The notes under the pieces are model-generated. The model was not told the origin of the DNA. It saw only the letters and a list, made by a program, of their open reading frames with translations, and ran no database searches. From an uncultured Chloracidobacterium sp. (GTDB taxonomy: Bacteria; Acidobacteriota; Blastocatellia; Pyrinomonadales; Pyrinomonadaceae), in assembly GCA_937941715.1 (NCBI GenBank), contig CALDGX010000006.1:20011-84010 (forward strand): a DNA stretch of 64,000 bases. Reading direction: 5' to 3'. Positions 23,618-32,132 of this stretch are shown one piece after another. Both the position numbers and the translations under genes were made by a program. Numbering within the stretch: position 1 is the first letter of the stretch; each line of letters opens with the position of its first letter.

Positions 23618-24258
23618 TTAGCCTCCGGCGGTCCCTCGAGTTTGCGAAACTCGGTCCAGATAAAGTACATACGATGGATCAGCGTCCAGACCGATCCCAC
23701 CGCCAGGACCCACAGCACCTGAGGCATCCGATTTGCAAAGTAGCTGGTCGATTCCCAATTCCAGGTCGAGAGCGAGCCGATGATAAACAATACGACGCGT
23801 TCCGGACGCTGCAGGAAGCCGACGTTTGCTTTTACGCCGAGTCCTTCGCTGCGGGCGGTCGTGTAACTGACCATAACCGACGCCATTAACCCGACACCGC
23901 CGAGAAATACGTTCAAAAGGGAATGCTGAGGTGAATTGCCGGCGTAGAATATCATTATTCCGACAAAAACGACCATATCGGAAAGCCGGTCGAGCGATGA
24001 GTCGAGAAAACTGCCGAACTTGGTCACGCGGCCCGACAGGCGGGCGACGTTCCCGTCGAGCATGTCAAAGAGATTGGCGACGATAAGCACGATGCCCGCC
24101 CAAAAGAATTCACCGAGCCCGAACAGCACGCCGCAGCCGATATTGATCGTAACTCCGATGGTGGTCAGGATATTTGGTGAAATACCGGCAGACGCAAGCC
24201 CGCGGACCATCGCGTTGATGATCCGCATTGCTCCTCGTCCTATTCCGGCTCCCAGCAT
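23614..24258 (-). CDS. CDP-alcohol phosphatidyltransferase
   Basis: A 214-residue membrane enzyme that transfers a phosphatidyl group from CDP-diacylglycerol to an alcohol. Seen: the catalytic pattern D-G-x2-A-R-x8-G-x3-D-x3-D, present as DGNVARLSGRVTKFGSFLDSSLD near residues 88-110, and about five hydrophobic helices. The motif is complete. Subclass is not certain: spacing and length fit PgsA-like or phosphatidylinositol-phosphate-synthase-like members. greA starts upstream in the same direction, 21 bases away, and the PGPGW protein follows with an overlap. Confidence 0.88.
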   Translation of the reverse strand: MLGAGIGRGAMRIINAMVRGLASAGISPNILTTIGVTINIGCGVLFGLGEFFWAGIVLIVANLFDMLDGNVARLSGRVTKFGSFLDSSLDRLSDMVVFVGIMIFYAGNSPQHSLLNVFLGGVGLMASVMVSYTTARSEGLGVKANVGFLQRPERVVLFIIGSLSTWNWESTSYFANRMPQVLWVLAVGSVWTLIHRMYFIWTEFRKLEGPPEAK

Positions 24259-24279
24259 ATGGCTTTCCGTGTTTTCGGC

Positions 24280-24750
24280 TTATTTTTCCTGGTCGTGGAT
24301 CGTCGTCAGACGGCTGATCTCAAAGTTGCGCCAGCCGGTGGGCGTTTTGACCTTGATCTCGTCGCCCTCTTCTTTTCCCATCAGTGCCTGGCCGATCGGC
24401 GAAACGGTCGAGATCAGGCCATTTTCCGGAGCGCTCTCTTCCGAAGTGACAAGCCGGTAAGTCACCTTTTCTTCCCTTTCAAGATCAAAGAGGACGACGG
24501 TCGAACCGTACGCGATCCTGTCACGCGGGATCTTGGAAACATCGATCGAATCAACTTCCATCAATCGCTGCTGCAGCAAACTGATCCGGGCCTGAACCAT
24601 CGATTGACGTTCCTTTGCCGCTTTGTATTCGGCGTTTTCGCTCAGATCGCCAAATTCGCGTGCGTGCTGTATTACCTTCGGCAGCTTAAAGTGCAGTTCA
24701 CGTTCCAAAACGGCCAATTCCGCCTGCAGTTTCTTCTTGATCTCTTCCAT
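24280..24750 (-). CDS. greA: Transcription elongation factor GreA/GreB
   Basis: A 156-residue factor that enters the RNA polymerase secondary channel and stimulates cleavage of backtracked RNA. Seen: an N-terminal coiled coil (EEIKKKLQAELAVLERELHFKLPKVIQ), the tip acids in REFGDLSENAEYKAAKERQS, and a C-terminal FKBP-like domain with TVVLFDLEREEKVTYRLV and ISTVSPIGQALMGKEEGDEI. Length matches GreA. The DLSENAEY motif is nearly invariant. Confidence 0.94.
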   Translation of the reverse strand: MEEIKKKLQAELAVLERELHFKLPKVIQHAREFGDLSENAEYKAAKERQSMVQARISLLQQRLMEVDSIDVSKIPRDRIAYGSTVVLFDLEREEKVTYRLVTSEESAPENGLISTVSPIGQALMGKEEGDEIKVKTPTGWRNFEISRLTTIHDQEK

Positions 24751-24795
24751 CTATAATAACCTCAAAAATTCAATTAGACCGAACAACGGCCCGGC

Positions 24796-25881
24796 CTATA
24801 GGTCCGTTTCACGCGGGGCGGCGAACGAGATGCCGATGTCCCTTGCTGACCTGACGAGCTGCCCGTCGCCGGCGACGGTCTTGATGGCGGTACATGCCTC
24901 CGAAATGGGCACCGTTACTACCGTTCCGGCTTGAAGGGCGACCATCTTGCCGGTTTCGCCGCTGGCAAGTGCACGGACGGCACAGGCACCAAAATTCGTT
25001 CCAAGCATGCGGTCAAAGGCGTTTGGGCTACCGCCTCGCTGTAAATGCCCGAGAACCACGCAGCGGGATTCTTTGCCGGTGAGTTCCTGAACCCGGCGGC
25101 GGACGTAATCACCGATCCCGCCAAGACGCAATTCGTGCGAATCGGAGTACATTTCGCCTTTGCCGACCTCTTTTGCTCCTTCGGCGACGACGATATTTGT
25201 GAACCGGGACCCGCTTTTCTCGCGTTCGAGCACTTTTCGCACTACGGAATCAAACGAAAACGGTATCTCCGGGATGAGAATAATATCCGCACTGCCCGCA
25301 AGCCCCGCATGAAGGGCGATCCACCCGGTATTTCGACCCATTACCTCGAGAACCATGACCCGGTCATGCGACGCCGCGGTCGTGTGCAAACGGTCGAGGG
25401 CCTCGGTCGCGATGTCGATCGCGGTCATAAAACCGAAGGTGAGTTCGGTCGCCGCGAGATCGTTGTCGATCGTTTTCGGTACACCGATGACAGGGAAACC
25501 GCGTTTATGAAATTGTTCGGCGATCGCAAGCGTACCTTCTCCACCGAGCACGATAAGTGCTTCGATCTCGAGAATATCAAGATTTGCAAGGGCCTCGCCT
25601 ATGGGCAGTTCCGGAAAGACGGTCTTACCGTCGACCACCTTCATAAAACTCCCACGATTTCTGGTGCCGAGAATGGTGCCGCCGCGGGGAAGTATGCCGC
25701 TGACGCTTTTGGTGGTCAGGTTCATCGTTCGCGGCTCACCGAGAATGCCTTCAAAGCTATCCTCGATGCCGATGACCTTCATGCCATATTCGCCGACGGC
25801 CGTCCTTACAACTGCACGTATCACTGCGTTCAAACCCGGGGCATCGCCCCCGCCGGTCAAGATCCCAATCTGCTTGTACAT
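24796..25881 (-). CDS. pfkA: 6-phosphofructokinase
   Basis: Phosphorylates fructose-6-phosphate in glycolysis. Seen: the N-terminal nucleotide loop TGGGDAPGLNAVIRA, GGEGT at 113-117, PKTIDND at 135-141, and EVMGRNTGWIAL. 361 residues. Discriminating positions: Gly116 (equivalent to Gly104 in E. coli) predicts ATP as donor, whereas Lys136 (position 124) is the residue found in pyrophosphate-dependent enzymes. The G/K mix occurs in actinobacterial-type ATP enzymes, so ATP use is the better guess. A 37-bp nested palindrome covers the ribosome-binding region just upstream, hinting at regulation. Confidence 0.92.
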   Translation of the reverse strand: MYKQIGILTGGGDAPGLNAVIRAVVRTAVGEYGMKVIGIEDSFEGILGEPRTMNLTTKSVSGILPRGGTILGTRNRGSFMKVVDGKTVFPELPIGEALANLDILEIEALIVLGGEGTLAIAEQFHKRGFPVIGVPKTIDNDLAATELTFGFMTAIDIATEALDRLHTTAASHDRVMVLEVMGRNTGWIALHAGLAGSADIILIPEIPFSFDSVVRKVLEREKSGSRFTNIVVAEGAKEVGKGEMYSDSHELRLGGIGDYVRRRVQELTGKESRCVVLGHLQRGGSPNAFDRMLGTNFGACAVRALASGETGKMVALQAGTVVTVPISEACTAIKTVAGDGQLVRSARDIGISFAAPRETDL

Positions 25882-25889
25882 AAAAAACT

Positions 25890-25926
25890 AGTTCCCAAAA
25901 TAAACATTAAGTTTACTTCAGGAACT
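25890..25926 (-). promoter_or_regulatory. 37-bp nested palindrome over the pfkA ribosome-binding region
   Basis: AGTTCC-5-TAAAC-5-GTTTA-5-GGAACT: two inverted-repeat pairs sharing one centre, beginning eight bases from the pfkA ATG. One outer arm includes the GGGAA that would serve as ribosome-binding site. It could be a repressor operator or an RNA hairpin that hides the start. Confidence 0.6.
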
Positions 25927-25958
25927 TATTATTTTGAAATTTGGGCCCCTCGATAAGG

Positions 25959-27593
25959 TTATGATCTCATAACCGCGGCTGATTCGGTCAGCTTTGCGGC
26001 CATTGACATTGACTCGATCGCCTTAAGGATCTGAGGATCCGTTTCGAGCAGCACCTGCACGCCGGCCTCGGTCGAGTAATTAGCTGTCGCTAATTCTTCT
26101 CGTATCCGTGTGCGGCAATATTCGATCTGGCTATTCAGATTCTCCACGGTCAACCCGTTTTCCTTGTCGCCGGCGGCAAACGCCTTAAAGGCATCGAGCA
26201 GCCGTTCATTCACAGCAAACTCGCCGGCCGCGACCGTTGCCTTAAAACTCTGTTTGTCAGTTCGAAAAGATTCCAGCCCGCTGATCTTTCCGGCGACCAG
26301 TTGACGTACGAAATAAAAACTCGCTTCGTTGATCCTTGCCTTAAGCGGGTTGCCGGTTGAAGCCGCGACCCTTACGTCGGGTTCGATGCCGCGTCCGCCG
26401 AACAGCACACGTCCGTCAGGCATATTTACCGGACTGCCGGCAGGTTTCGGGGCAACGTTCGAAGGGTCCTGGTCGGCACTGTCGGCAAGATGAGTGTAAT
26501 AATCGTAGATCGACCCGCTCGAATAGTCGCGTTGCAGCGACCGTCCGAACGGCGTGTAATAGCGAGCGGTCGTCAGCGTCAGTCCCGTTCCGAACGGCAG
26601 GCGGAACACCCGCTGAACGAGGCCCTTGCCAAAACTATCGCTGCCGATGACCAGTCCGCGGCCATAATCCTGGACCGCTCCCGCGACGATCTCGGCAGCC
26701 GAGGCTGAGCCGCCATTTATCATTACGACCAGCGGCAGGGTCTCATAGCCGACGTCATAGGTCTTAAGTTCGCGTGACGACGCACCGCGGGCGGCCTTGA
26801 CCGACACTACCGTCTTACCGGCCGGCACAAACTTGCTGACAACCTGTACCGCCTGTTCGAGAATGCCTCCCGGATTTCCGCGAAGATCGAGGATAAGGCC
26901 TTTCATGCCCTGCTTTTTCAGTTCGGCGATCGACTGCTTTAACTCGTCAGCCGTGGTCTCCTGAAATCCGCCGGTCAGTCCGACGTACCCGACTGATTCG
27001 GGCAGCATAAAGTAGTTCCTGATCGACGGGAGCGGCACGCCGCCGCGAACGATCTCAAGATCGATCGGCGATGCGGAGGTTGCCCGTTCGATCCGGATCT
27101 TGACCGGTGTACCTTTTTCGCCGCGTACATTGCGGGAAACTTCGCTGCTGGTCCATTCCTTTGCGTCCTTGCCCTCAACGCTGACAAACCGATCGCCGTA
27201 CCGTAAACCCGCTTTTTCCGCCGGCGTACCCGGGACAACCGACTGGACGTAAACGCCGTCGCGATGCTGAAGGATCGACACGCCGATACCGTAGAATTGC
27301 GACGCCTGTTCTTCGCCGAGCTTTCGAAATTCCTCACGGGTAAAGAACGAGGAGTGCGGATCGAGCGTCCAGAGCATACCCTGCATTGCCGAGTCGGATA
27401 TTTTGTCACCGTCGACCTTGCCGGCAAAGTTCGAATTTACGAGGTCAAACGCTTCGGCGTACTCGGATTTGATCCGTTCGGGAGTGACGGCCGAATTGGC
27501 CGATGTCAGCGAAGGCATTCGCCCGAGTAAGCCGCCGAAGACCGCTCCGACGACGATCAAGAGCACTGCTATAAAAGGAAATTTCTTATTCAT
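25959..27593 (-). CDS. S41 family C-terminal processing peptidase
   Basis: A 544-residue periplasmic serine protease of the CtpA/Prc type. Seen: an N-terminal signal anchor (residues 6-24), a PDZ domain (about 95-185, with YGIGVSIL and PAEKAGLRYGD), and the S41 core with LRGNPGGILEQAV, Ser296 in GGSASAAE and Lys323 in SFGKGLVQ, the Ser-Lys dyad. The C-terminal region is longer than in minimal CtpA. Such proteases trim exported proteins or regulate cell-wall hydrolases. The gene is divergent from the glycosyltransferase at 27716. Confidence 0.93.
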   Translation of the reverse strand: MNKKFPFIAVLLIVVGAVFGGLLGRMPSLTSANSAVTPERIKSEYAEAFDLVNSNFAGKVDGDKISDSAMQGMLWTLDPHSSFFTREEFRKLGEEQASQFYGIGVSILQHRDGVYVQSVVPGTPAEKAGLRYGDRFVSVEGKDAKEWTSSEVSRNVRGEKGTPVKIRIERATSASPIDLEIVRGGVPLPSIRNYFMLPESVGYVGLTGGFQETTADELKQSIAELKKQGMKGLILDLRGNPGGILEQAVQVVSKFVPAGKTVVSVKAARGASSRELKTYDVGYETLPLVVMINGGSASAAEIVAGAVQDYGRGLVIGSDSFGKGLVQRVFRLPFGTGLTLTTARYYTPFGRSLQRDYSSGSIYDYYTHLADSADQDPSNVAPKPAGSPVNMPDGRVLFGGRGIEPDVRVAASTGNPLKARINEASFYFVRQLVAGKISGLESFRTDKQSFKATVAAGEFAVNERLLDAFKAFAAGDKENGLTVENLNSQIEYCRTRIREELATANYSTEAGVQVLLETDPQILKAIESMSMAAKLTESAAVMRS

Positions 27594-27616
27594 TATCCCG
27601 CAATCGCAAAAACGAC

Positions 27617-27674
27617 ATTATACCACAGCGTGAATTCGGAAATTCGGGCACTAACGTGTCCGAACGCCGAATTT
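27617..27674. promoter_or_regulatory. Divergent promoter region with TATAAT and an eight-bp inverted repeat
   Basis: On the - strand a perfect TATAAT (27622-27617) lies about 24 bases before the S41 protease ATG, without a recognisable -35. AAATTCGG (27640-27647) and CCGAATTT (27667-27674) form an inverted repeat between the two divergent genes. Confidence 0.35.
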
Positions 27675-27715
27675 ACATTTAACTGTCGACCAACTAACAT
27701 AAAGTCTTTATTACG

Positions 27716-28468
27716 ATGAAGCCAGACGTCTCCATAGTTGTACCCGCATTCGACGAGCAGGATCGGCTCGGAGCCTCGATCGAGCAAATTCTTGACTATC
27801 TTGGCGCGCACGAAAAGACTACCGGCAAGCGGGCCGAGTTGATCGTTGTGGACGACGGTTCAGCGGATAAGACCTCGGAGGTCGCTTCGGTGTCGGCTGA
27901 GAAATTTCCATCGGTTCCGACAAAAGTTGTTCGGTATGAAGTGAATCGAGGGAAAGGATTTGCCGTCAAGACCGGCCTGCTTGCCGCGGCCGCCGATATC
28001 GCATTGTTCAGCGACGCCGACCTTTCGACGCCCATCGAAGAAATGGAAAAGCTCGTCGAGCCGATCAGGGCCGGTAAATATGACGTGACTTTTGGCTCGC
28101 GGGCCATCGACCGCAGCCTTATCGGAACTCATCAGCCGTGGCGACGCGAACAGGGCGGCCGGGTGATGAATCTGATCATCAAGACGATGTCCGGGCTGAA
28201 GTTCCACGATACGCAATGCGGTTTCAAGGCGTTCAATATGCTCAAATTCCGCCCGCTGCTGAACGTGATGACGATCGACCGATTCGGTTTTGATGTTGAG
28301 TTTTTGTTCGTTGCCCATTACCACGGATTACGTATGGCCGAAATCCCGGTCCGGTGGAATGATGTCGCCGGGTCAAAGGTCAATGTTTTTCGTGATACAC
28401 GGCGCATGTTCAGCGAGCTTAACCAGATCCGAAAAAATTCTCGAAGTGGAGCTTACGACCTGAAATGA
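27716..28468 (+). CDS. Dolichyl-phosphate-glucosyltransferase-like GT2 glycosyltransferase
   Basis: A 250-residue family-2 glycosyltransferase, probably transferring a sugar from a nucleotide donor to a polyprenyl phosphate. Seen: SIVVPAFDEQDRL at the start, the nucleotide-binding VVDDGSADKT, the metal-binding FSDADLSTPIEE (DAD), and the acceptor-side HDTQCGFKAFN. These resemble the ALG5/DPM1 group. There is no transmembrane anchor, unlike ALG5. Its stop overlaps pdxJ by four bases (ATGA), so the two are coupled although functionally unrelated. Confidence 0.88.
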   Translation: MKPDVSIVVPAFDEQDRLGASIEQILDYLGAHEKTTGKRAELIVVDDGSADKTSEVASVSAEKFPSVPTKVVRYEVNRGKGFAVKTGLLAAAADIALFSDADLSTPIEEMEKLVEPIRAGKYDVTFGSRAIDRSLIGTHQPWRREQGGRVMNLIIKTMSGLKFHDTQCGFKAFNMLKFRPLLNVMTIDRFGFDVEFLFVAHYHGLRMAEIPVRWNDVAGSKVNVFRDTRRMFSELNQIRKNSRSGAYDLK

Positions 28469-29229
28469 CGCCAAAGCTAAATGTAAATATCGACCACGTA
28501 GCGACGATCCGCGAGGCACGCAAGACTATCGAGCCAAGTATCATTACGGCTGCCGTTATCTGTGAACAAGCTGGTGCCAACGGCATTACGGTACACCTCC
28601 GAGGGGACCGTCGCCACATTCAGGATCGCGACATTGAGCTCTTGCGCGATGTAGTCACAACTTATCTGAACGTGGAAATGACCTCGTCCGATGAGATGGT
28701 CAGAATAGCCCTCGATACCAAACCTGACGCCGTCTCGCTGGTACCCGAAAATCCGAATGAGATCACGACGGAAGGTGGCCTGGACGTGATCGGTAATTTC
28801 GAAGTTATCCGCAACGCAATTTCCGATCTGAGAGCAGCAGGAATATTTGTCAGTATATTTGTTGACCCGGTGCCTGATCAGATCGAGGCCGCCCATCGTG
28901 CGGGTGCCCAACAGGTCGAATTATGTACGGCTGAGTTCGCCGAATTAACATTGAGTGCCAGGGCCGCTCATGGCGAAGGTCAGCGTCGTGCGTCGACCGA
29001 GATCGAGAGGATCCGGCAAGCGGCGGAAATGGCCGAAGATCTCGGGCTCATAGTTGCGGCCGGGCACGGCCTGACATATCGAAACATCGGGCCGCTTGCC
29101 GCGATCCCGCAGATCTCCGAATTCAATATTGGGCATAACATCATTTCGCGGGCGGTTTTTGTCGGGCTCGGTCAGGCTGTCAGGGAAATGATCGAGGCGA
29201 TTCGCCTGGGTGCCGGGTTGCAAGCGTGA
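28465..29229 (+). CDS. pdxJ: Pyridoxine 5'-phosphate synthase
   Basis: Condenses 1-deoxyxylulose-5-phosphate with 3-amino-1-hydroxyacetone phosphate in the DXP-dependent pathway to vitamin B6. Seen: LNVNIDHVATIREAR at the N-terminus, then GANGITVHLRGDRRHIQDRD, NVEMTSSDEM, VSLVPE, GAQQVELCTAEFAE and the C-terminal AAGHGLTYRNIGPLAAIPQISEFNIGH. A full-length (254-residue) TIM barrel. Presence of pdxJ implies the E. coli-type B6 route. It overlaps the neighbours on both sides by four bases. Confidence 0.96.
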   Translation: MTPKLNVNIDHVATIREARKTIEPSIITAAVICEQAGANGITVHLRGDRRHIQDRDIELLRDVVTTYLNVEMTSSDEMVRIALDTKPDAVSLVPENPNEITTEGGLDVIGNFEVIRNAISDLRAAGIFVSIFVDPVPDQIEAAHRAGAQQVELCTAEFAELTLSARAAHGEGQRRASTEIERIRQAAEMAEDLGLIVAAGHGLTYRNIGPLAAIPQISEFNIGHNIISRAVFVGLGQAVREMIEAIRLGAGLQA

Positions 29230-29861
29230 CAGGATCGCTCGCGGAAAGGTTTGATCAGCTGTGCTCTGAGGCCCGCGAGTGCCGCGTGTGTCCGGCATTG
29301 GCCGACAAGAATGCTGTGCTCAGCCGGTTGAACGGTTCGCTGACGCCGAAGGTCTTTTTTGTTGCCGAGGCACCGGGACGTCAGGGAGCCGACCGGACGC
29401 GAAGGCCGTTTTATGGGGACAAGTCCGGCGAGAATCTCCAGATCCTGCTCGATTCGGTGGGGCTGAGCCGTGAGGACATCTTCATCACAAATTCGGTAAT
29501 GTGCAGTCCGCGATCGGCAACCGACGCAAATCGCAAGCCGACGGCTGCTGAGATAAGAAACTGCTCCGGATATCTTCGCCGTCAGATCGAACTGATCGCC
29601 CCTCCCGTCGTTGCCACGCTCGGCAGTGTCGCCCTCAATGCCGTTAAGGCTTTGGAGGACCACGTGCTGACGCTAAAGGATCACGCCGGAACGATCAACA
29701 ACTGGAATGGCCGCGTTCTCGTGCCGCTTTATCACCCGAGCCCGCAGGTCGTGGCCATGCAGAGGGGATTGAGTCTGCAGCTTGAGAATTTTCGCTCGAT
29801 CGGCATGGTCGTCAACGAAATTGCCGGGGATTGCGACGAGTCAGTTACCGGGCAGCGATAA
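29226..29861 (+). CDS. Uracil-DNA glycosylase, Fe-S family (family 4/5-like)
   Basis: A 211-residue base-excision-repair enzyme removing uracil or deaminated bases. Seen: four cysteines spaced as Fe-S ligands (C19 and C22 in ECRVC, then C93 and C113), motif A AEAPGRQGADRTRRPFYGD and motif B YHPSPQVVAMQ. Motif A lacks the Asp/Glu of family 4 (G-E-A-P-G-x-x-E) and reads more like family 5 (A-P-x-x-x-G-A-N-R-T), which tolerates hypoxanthine and other bases, but the subclass is an inference. Start GTG 29226 overlaps the pdxJ stop. Confidence 0.85.
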   Translation: MTGSLAERFDQLCSEARECRVCPALADKNAVLSRLNGSLTPKVFFVAEAPGRQGADRTRRPFYGDKSGENLQILLDSVGLSREDIFITNSVMCSPRSATDANRKPTAAEIRNCSGYLRRQIELIAPPVVATLGSVALNAVKALEDHVLTLKDHAGTINNWNGRVLVPLYHPSPQVVAMQRGLSLQLENFRSIGMVVNEIAGDCDESVTGQR

Positions 29862-29863
29862 TT

Positions 29864-30769
29864 ATGGATACGATGACCATAGAACAATACGAACAGATCA
29901 GAAGCGGAGGCTTGGGTTTCATTGAACAGGAGCGCGGGCTGATCGCCGTCTGGGGCAAAGAGGCTCGGCAGTTTCTCGACGGGCTGATCACCAATGACGT
30001 AAAGACACTTGAAGACGGGGCCGAGATGCTGGCCGCATTCCCCAATGCACAAGGTCGTCTTGTGGCGGTTGTCCGCGTCAAAAGGACCGGAGACAGGTAC
30101 CTATTCGAAACCGAGGGCTCGACCCGCGAAACGATCTTCCATAATTTGTTCAGGTTTACGTTCGCCGGAGATTTTTTTGTGGAGGATCTTTCGAGCCAAT
30201 ACAGTTATTTTGAATTTTTCGGCAGCGAATCGATCCGGCTCCTTGAGGACGGGATCGCATATGGTTCGGGGCTTAATCCGGGCTGTTTTGTTACGACGGA
30301 GAAACTTGAAGAGAGCCGAAAAGCAATGCTGGCGGCCGGGGGCGTTGAGATCGGTCCGGATCTTCACGAAACATTACGAATAGAGAGCGGAACTCTCAAG
30401 TATGGGGTTGACTATGACGATGCTACGATCGTTCCCGAACTTGGCCTCGAGGAACTTATCTCATATACCAAAGGCTGCTATATCGGGCAGGAGATCATCG
30501 CGCGTATCCATTTTCGCGGTCACGTCGCAAAACGCTTGACGGGACTTGTAATTGATACAAGCGGCTCGGAGCCGGCTGAGCTATCCGCCGGCGTGGAACT
30601 GACAGCTGCAGACGGCAGAAATGCGGGGCGGATCACGAGCGTTACATTTTCGCCAAGGCTCGGGAGCGTGATAGCGATAGCGGTGGTCAGATTCGACCAT
30701 TTGGAACCGGGAACGATCTTGAATGCCGAAGGTTATTCGGCGAAGGTTGCCGCATTGCCGTTCATTTAG
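29864..30769 (+). CDS. ygfZ: YgfZ/GcvT-domain folate-binding protein
   Basis: A 301-residue protein of the YgfZ group, which uses a folate and a conserved cysteine to support Fe-S enzyme maturation and repair. Seen: the signature K-G-C-Y-I-G-Q-E-I-I in the second half, preceded by a GcvT-type fold (LITNDVKTL, FPNAQGRLVAVV) and followed by RGHVAKRLTGL. The start ATG 29864 lies two bases after the glycosylase stop; a longer frame from 29831 overlaps that gene. A Fe-S-related gene directly after a Fe-S glycosylase is suggestive but not proof of a link. Confidence 0.9.
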   Translation: MDTMTIEQYEQIRSGGLGFIEQERGLIAVWGKEARQFLDGLITNDVKTLEDGAEMLAAFPNAQGRLVAVVRVKRTGDRYLFETEGSTRETIFHNLFRFTFAGDFFVEDLSSQYSYFEFFGSESIRLLEDGIAYGSGLNPGCFVTTEKLEESRKAMLAAGGVEIGPDLHETLRIESGTLKYGVDYDDATIVPELGLEELISYTKGCYIGQEIIARIHFRGHVAKRLTGLVIDTSGSEPAELSAGVELTAADGRNAGRITSVTFSPRLGSVIAIAVVRFDHLEPGTILNAEGYSAKVAALPFI

Positions 30770-30835
30770 CGGTCTTTTGTCCGCAACGTACGGCGGGCCC
30801 GGCCGCCGACCGCGATGTGTTAAAATCAGACCAAT

Positions 30836-31087
30836 ATGAACGATCTCGACATCGATCTGCCGAACGCGAAACTTGCATACACGATCATTCAGTCGCTTCT
30901 GGACGGCCATGACGCACTTGGCGACCTGCTTGTCGTAATGGCTCACGCTTTGGACGAGGAAACATTAAAAGCCCTCACAAACACCGCTGAATGGCAAAAG
31001 TATCTTGAGTCAAAGCGGGAACTCGAGGTCACACATGTCCAGATCGAGAAATTTACCGAAATATTGAAATCGCTGGAAAATGTTTGA
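30836..31087 (+). CDS. Small acidic protein of unknown function
   Basis: An 83-residue protein predicted to be mostly helical: IDLPNAKLAYTIIQSLLDGHDALGDLLVVMAHALDEETLKALTN, then a charged helix ending FTEILKSLENV. No signal peptide, cysteine or motif is visible. Its last eight bases overlap the ypdA start, so the two are probably co-translated. It is separated from ygfZ by 66 bases containing a CGGCGG/CCGCCG dyad. No family recognised. Confidence 0.6.
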   Translation: MNDLDIDLPNAKLAYTIIQSLLDGHDALGDLLVVMAHALDEETLKALTNTAEWQKYLESKRELEVTHVQIEKFTEILKSLENV

Positions 31088-32063
31088 CCTGATAATTATC
31101 GGTGCCGGACCCGCCGGGATCACCGCTGCACTTGAGGCCAAAAGGCATGGGCTTTCTTACGTTGTCCTCGAAAAGGGCCTTATTGGAAATACGATCTACA
31201 ATTACCCTGTCGGTTTGACCGTTTTCTCGACCACAGATGAACTTGAGATCAGCGAGGGCGGTCTCTCCCCGGCCCGTGAAAAACCGACCCGCGAGGAGCT
31301 GCTATCGTATTATGTTCGCATTGTTTTAGACAACGAACTTAACGTCCAAACTGAGGAAAACGTGGTCGTTGTCGAAAAGCTGCCAGATCACTTTAGGGTC
31401 GTAACCGACAAAGGCGAATACATATCCTCCGCCGTCCTATTTGCAATAGGCTCAATGGATTACCCACGCCGCATTAATGCAAAAGGCGAGGACCTGCCAA
31501 AGGTACACTACCATTTTCGCGAGACCTATCCGTGGGTCAAAAAGCGTGCGCTGATCATCGGCGGGGGGAACTCAGCCGGTGAGGCCGCACTGTTCCTTGC
31601 CCAAGAAGGGGCAGAAACGACGCTGGCGATCTTTCGCGAGGATTGGGAAAATACCGACCCGAAGCAGGGCTGTATCAAATATTGGGTCAAACAACCACTG
31701 GAGAAAGAACTTCAAGAAAAGTGCCTTAACTTATTCTTTTTAGGCAAGGTTATCGAGATTCGTGAAGCTGAAGTTGAGCTTGAGTCTGAGTCCGGTGAGC
31801 GTGTGACCTTACCTAATGACGTGGTGTTCGTCCTGATCGGTTCCGATGCGGATCTGTCGATGCTCAAGGATCTCGGTGTCGGTACCGTCAAGGGAAAATA
31901 CGGTGAAATCCCGACCTACGACGAACAAACTTTTGAAACGAATGTTTCGGGTGTCTACGTCGCCGGCCACTTTACCGCCCAACGTCATATCAAGGGTGCT
32001 ATCGAAGCCTCGAGGAAATTGATCCCGCAATTGGCCGCGAGACTTCGTTCTGGATCAATTTGA
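31080..32063 (+). CDS. ypdA: YpdA-type FAD/NAD(P)-dependent thiol-disulfide reductase
   Basis: A 327-residue flavoprotein of the two-dinucleotide-binding-domain class. Seen: the FAD loop IIGAGPAGITAALEAKRHG at the start and a second Rossmann loop IIGGGNSAGEAALFLA near residue 160, with GVYVAGHF at the end closing the FAD site. There is no CxxC pair, which separates it from thioredoxin reductases and fits YpdA (bacillithiol disulfide reductase). Known: YpdA proteins recycle oxidised bacillithiol or its N-methyl form. Whether this organism makes that thiol is not shown here; the DinB-fold gene at 3746 is compatible. Confidence 0.8.
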   Translation: MFDLIIIGAGPAGITAALEAKRHGLSYVVLEKGLIGNTIYNYPVGLTVFSTTDELEISEGGLSPAREKPTREELLSYYVRIVLDNELNVQTEENVVVVEKLPDHFRVVTDKGEYISSAVLFAIGSMDYPRRINAKGEDLPKVHYHFRETYPWVKKRALIIGGGNSAGEAALFLAQEGAETTLAIFREDWENTDPKQGCIKYWVKQPLEKELQEKCLNLFFLGKVIEIREAEVELESESGERVTLPNDVVFVLIGSDADLSMLKDLGVGTVKGKYGEIPTYDEQTFETNVSGVYVAGHFTAQRHIKGAIEASRKLIPQLAARLRSGSI

Positions 32064-32132
32064 CCTGTTGTGGAGTTTCGGGAAAATTCCTGCCACTCGC
32101 TGTCGCTTAACCGCGATATTCACGAGGGCAAT

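Noticed and set aside
25045..25956. A 303-codon + strand frame opposite pfkA.
   Set aside because: Antisense to a clearly conserved enzyme; the high GC third position opens reverse frames of this length by chance.
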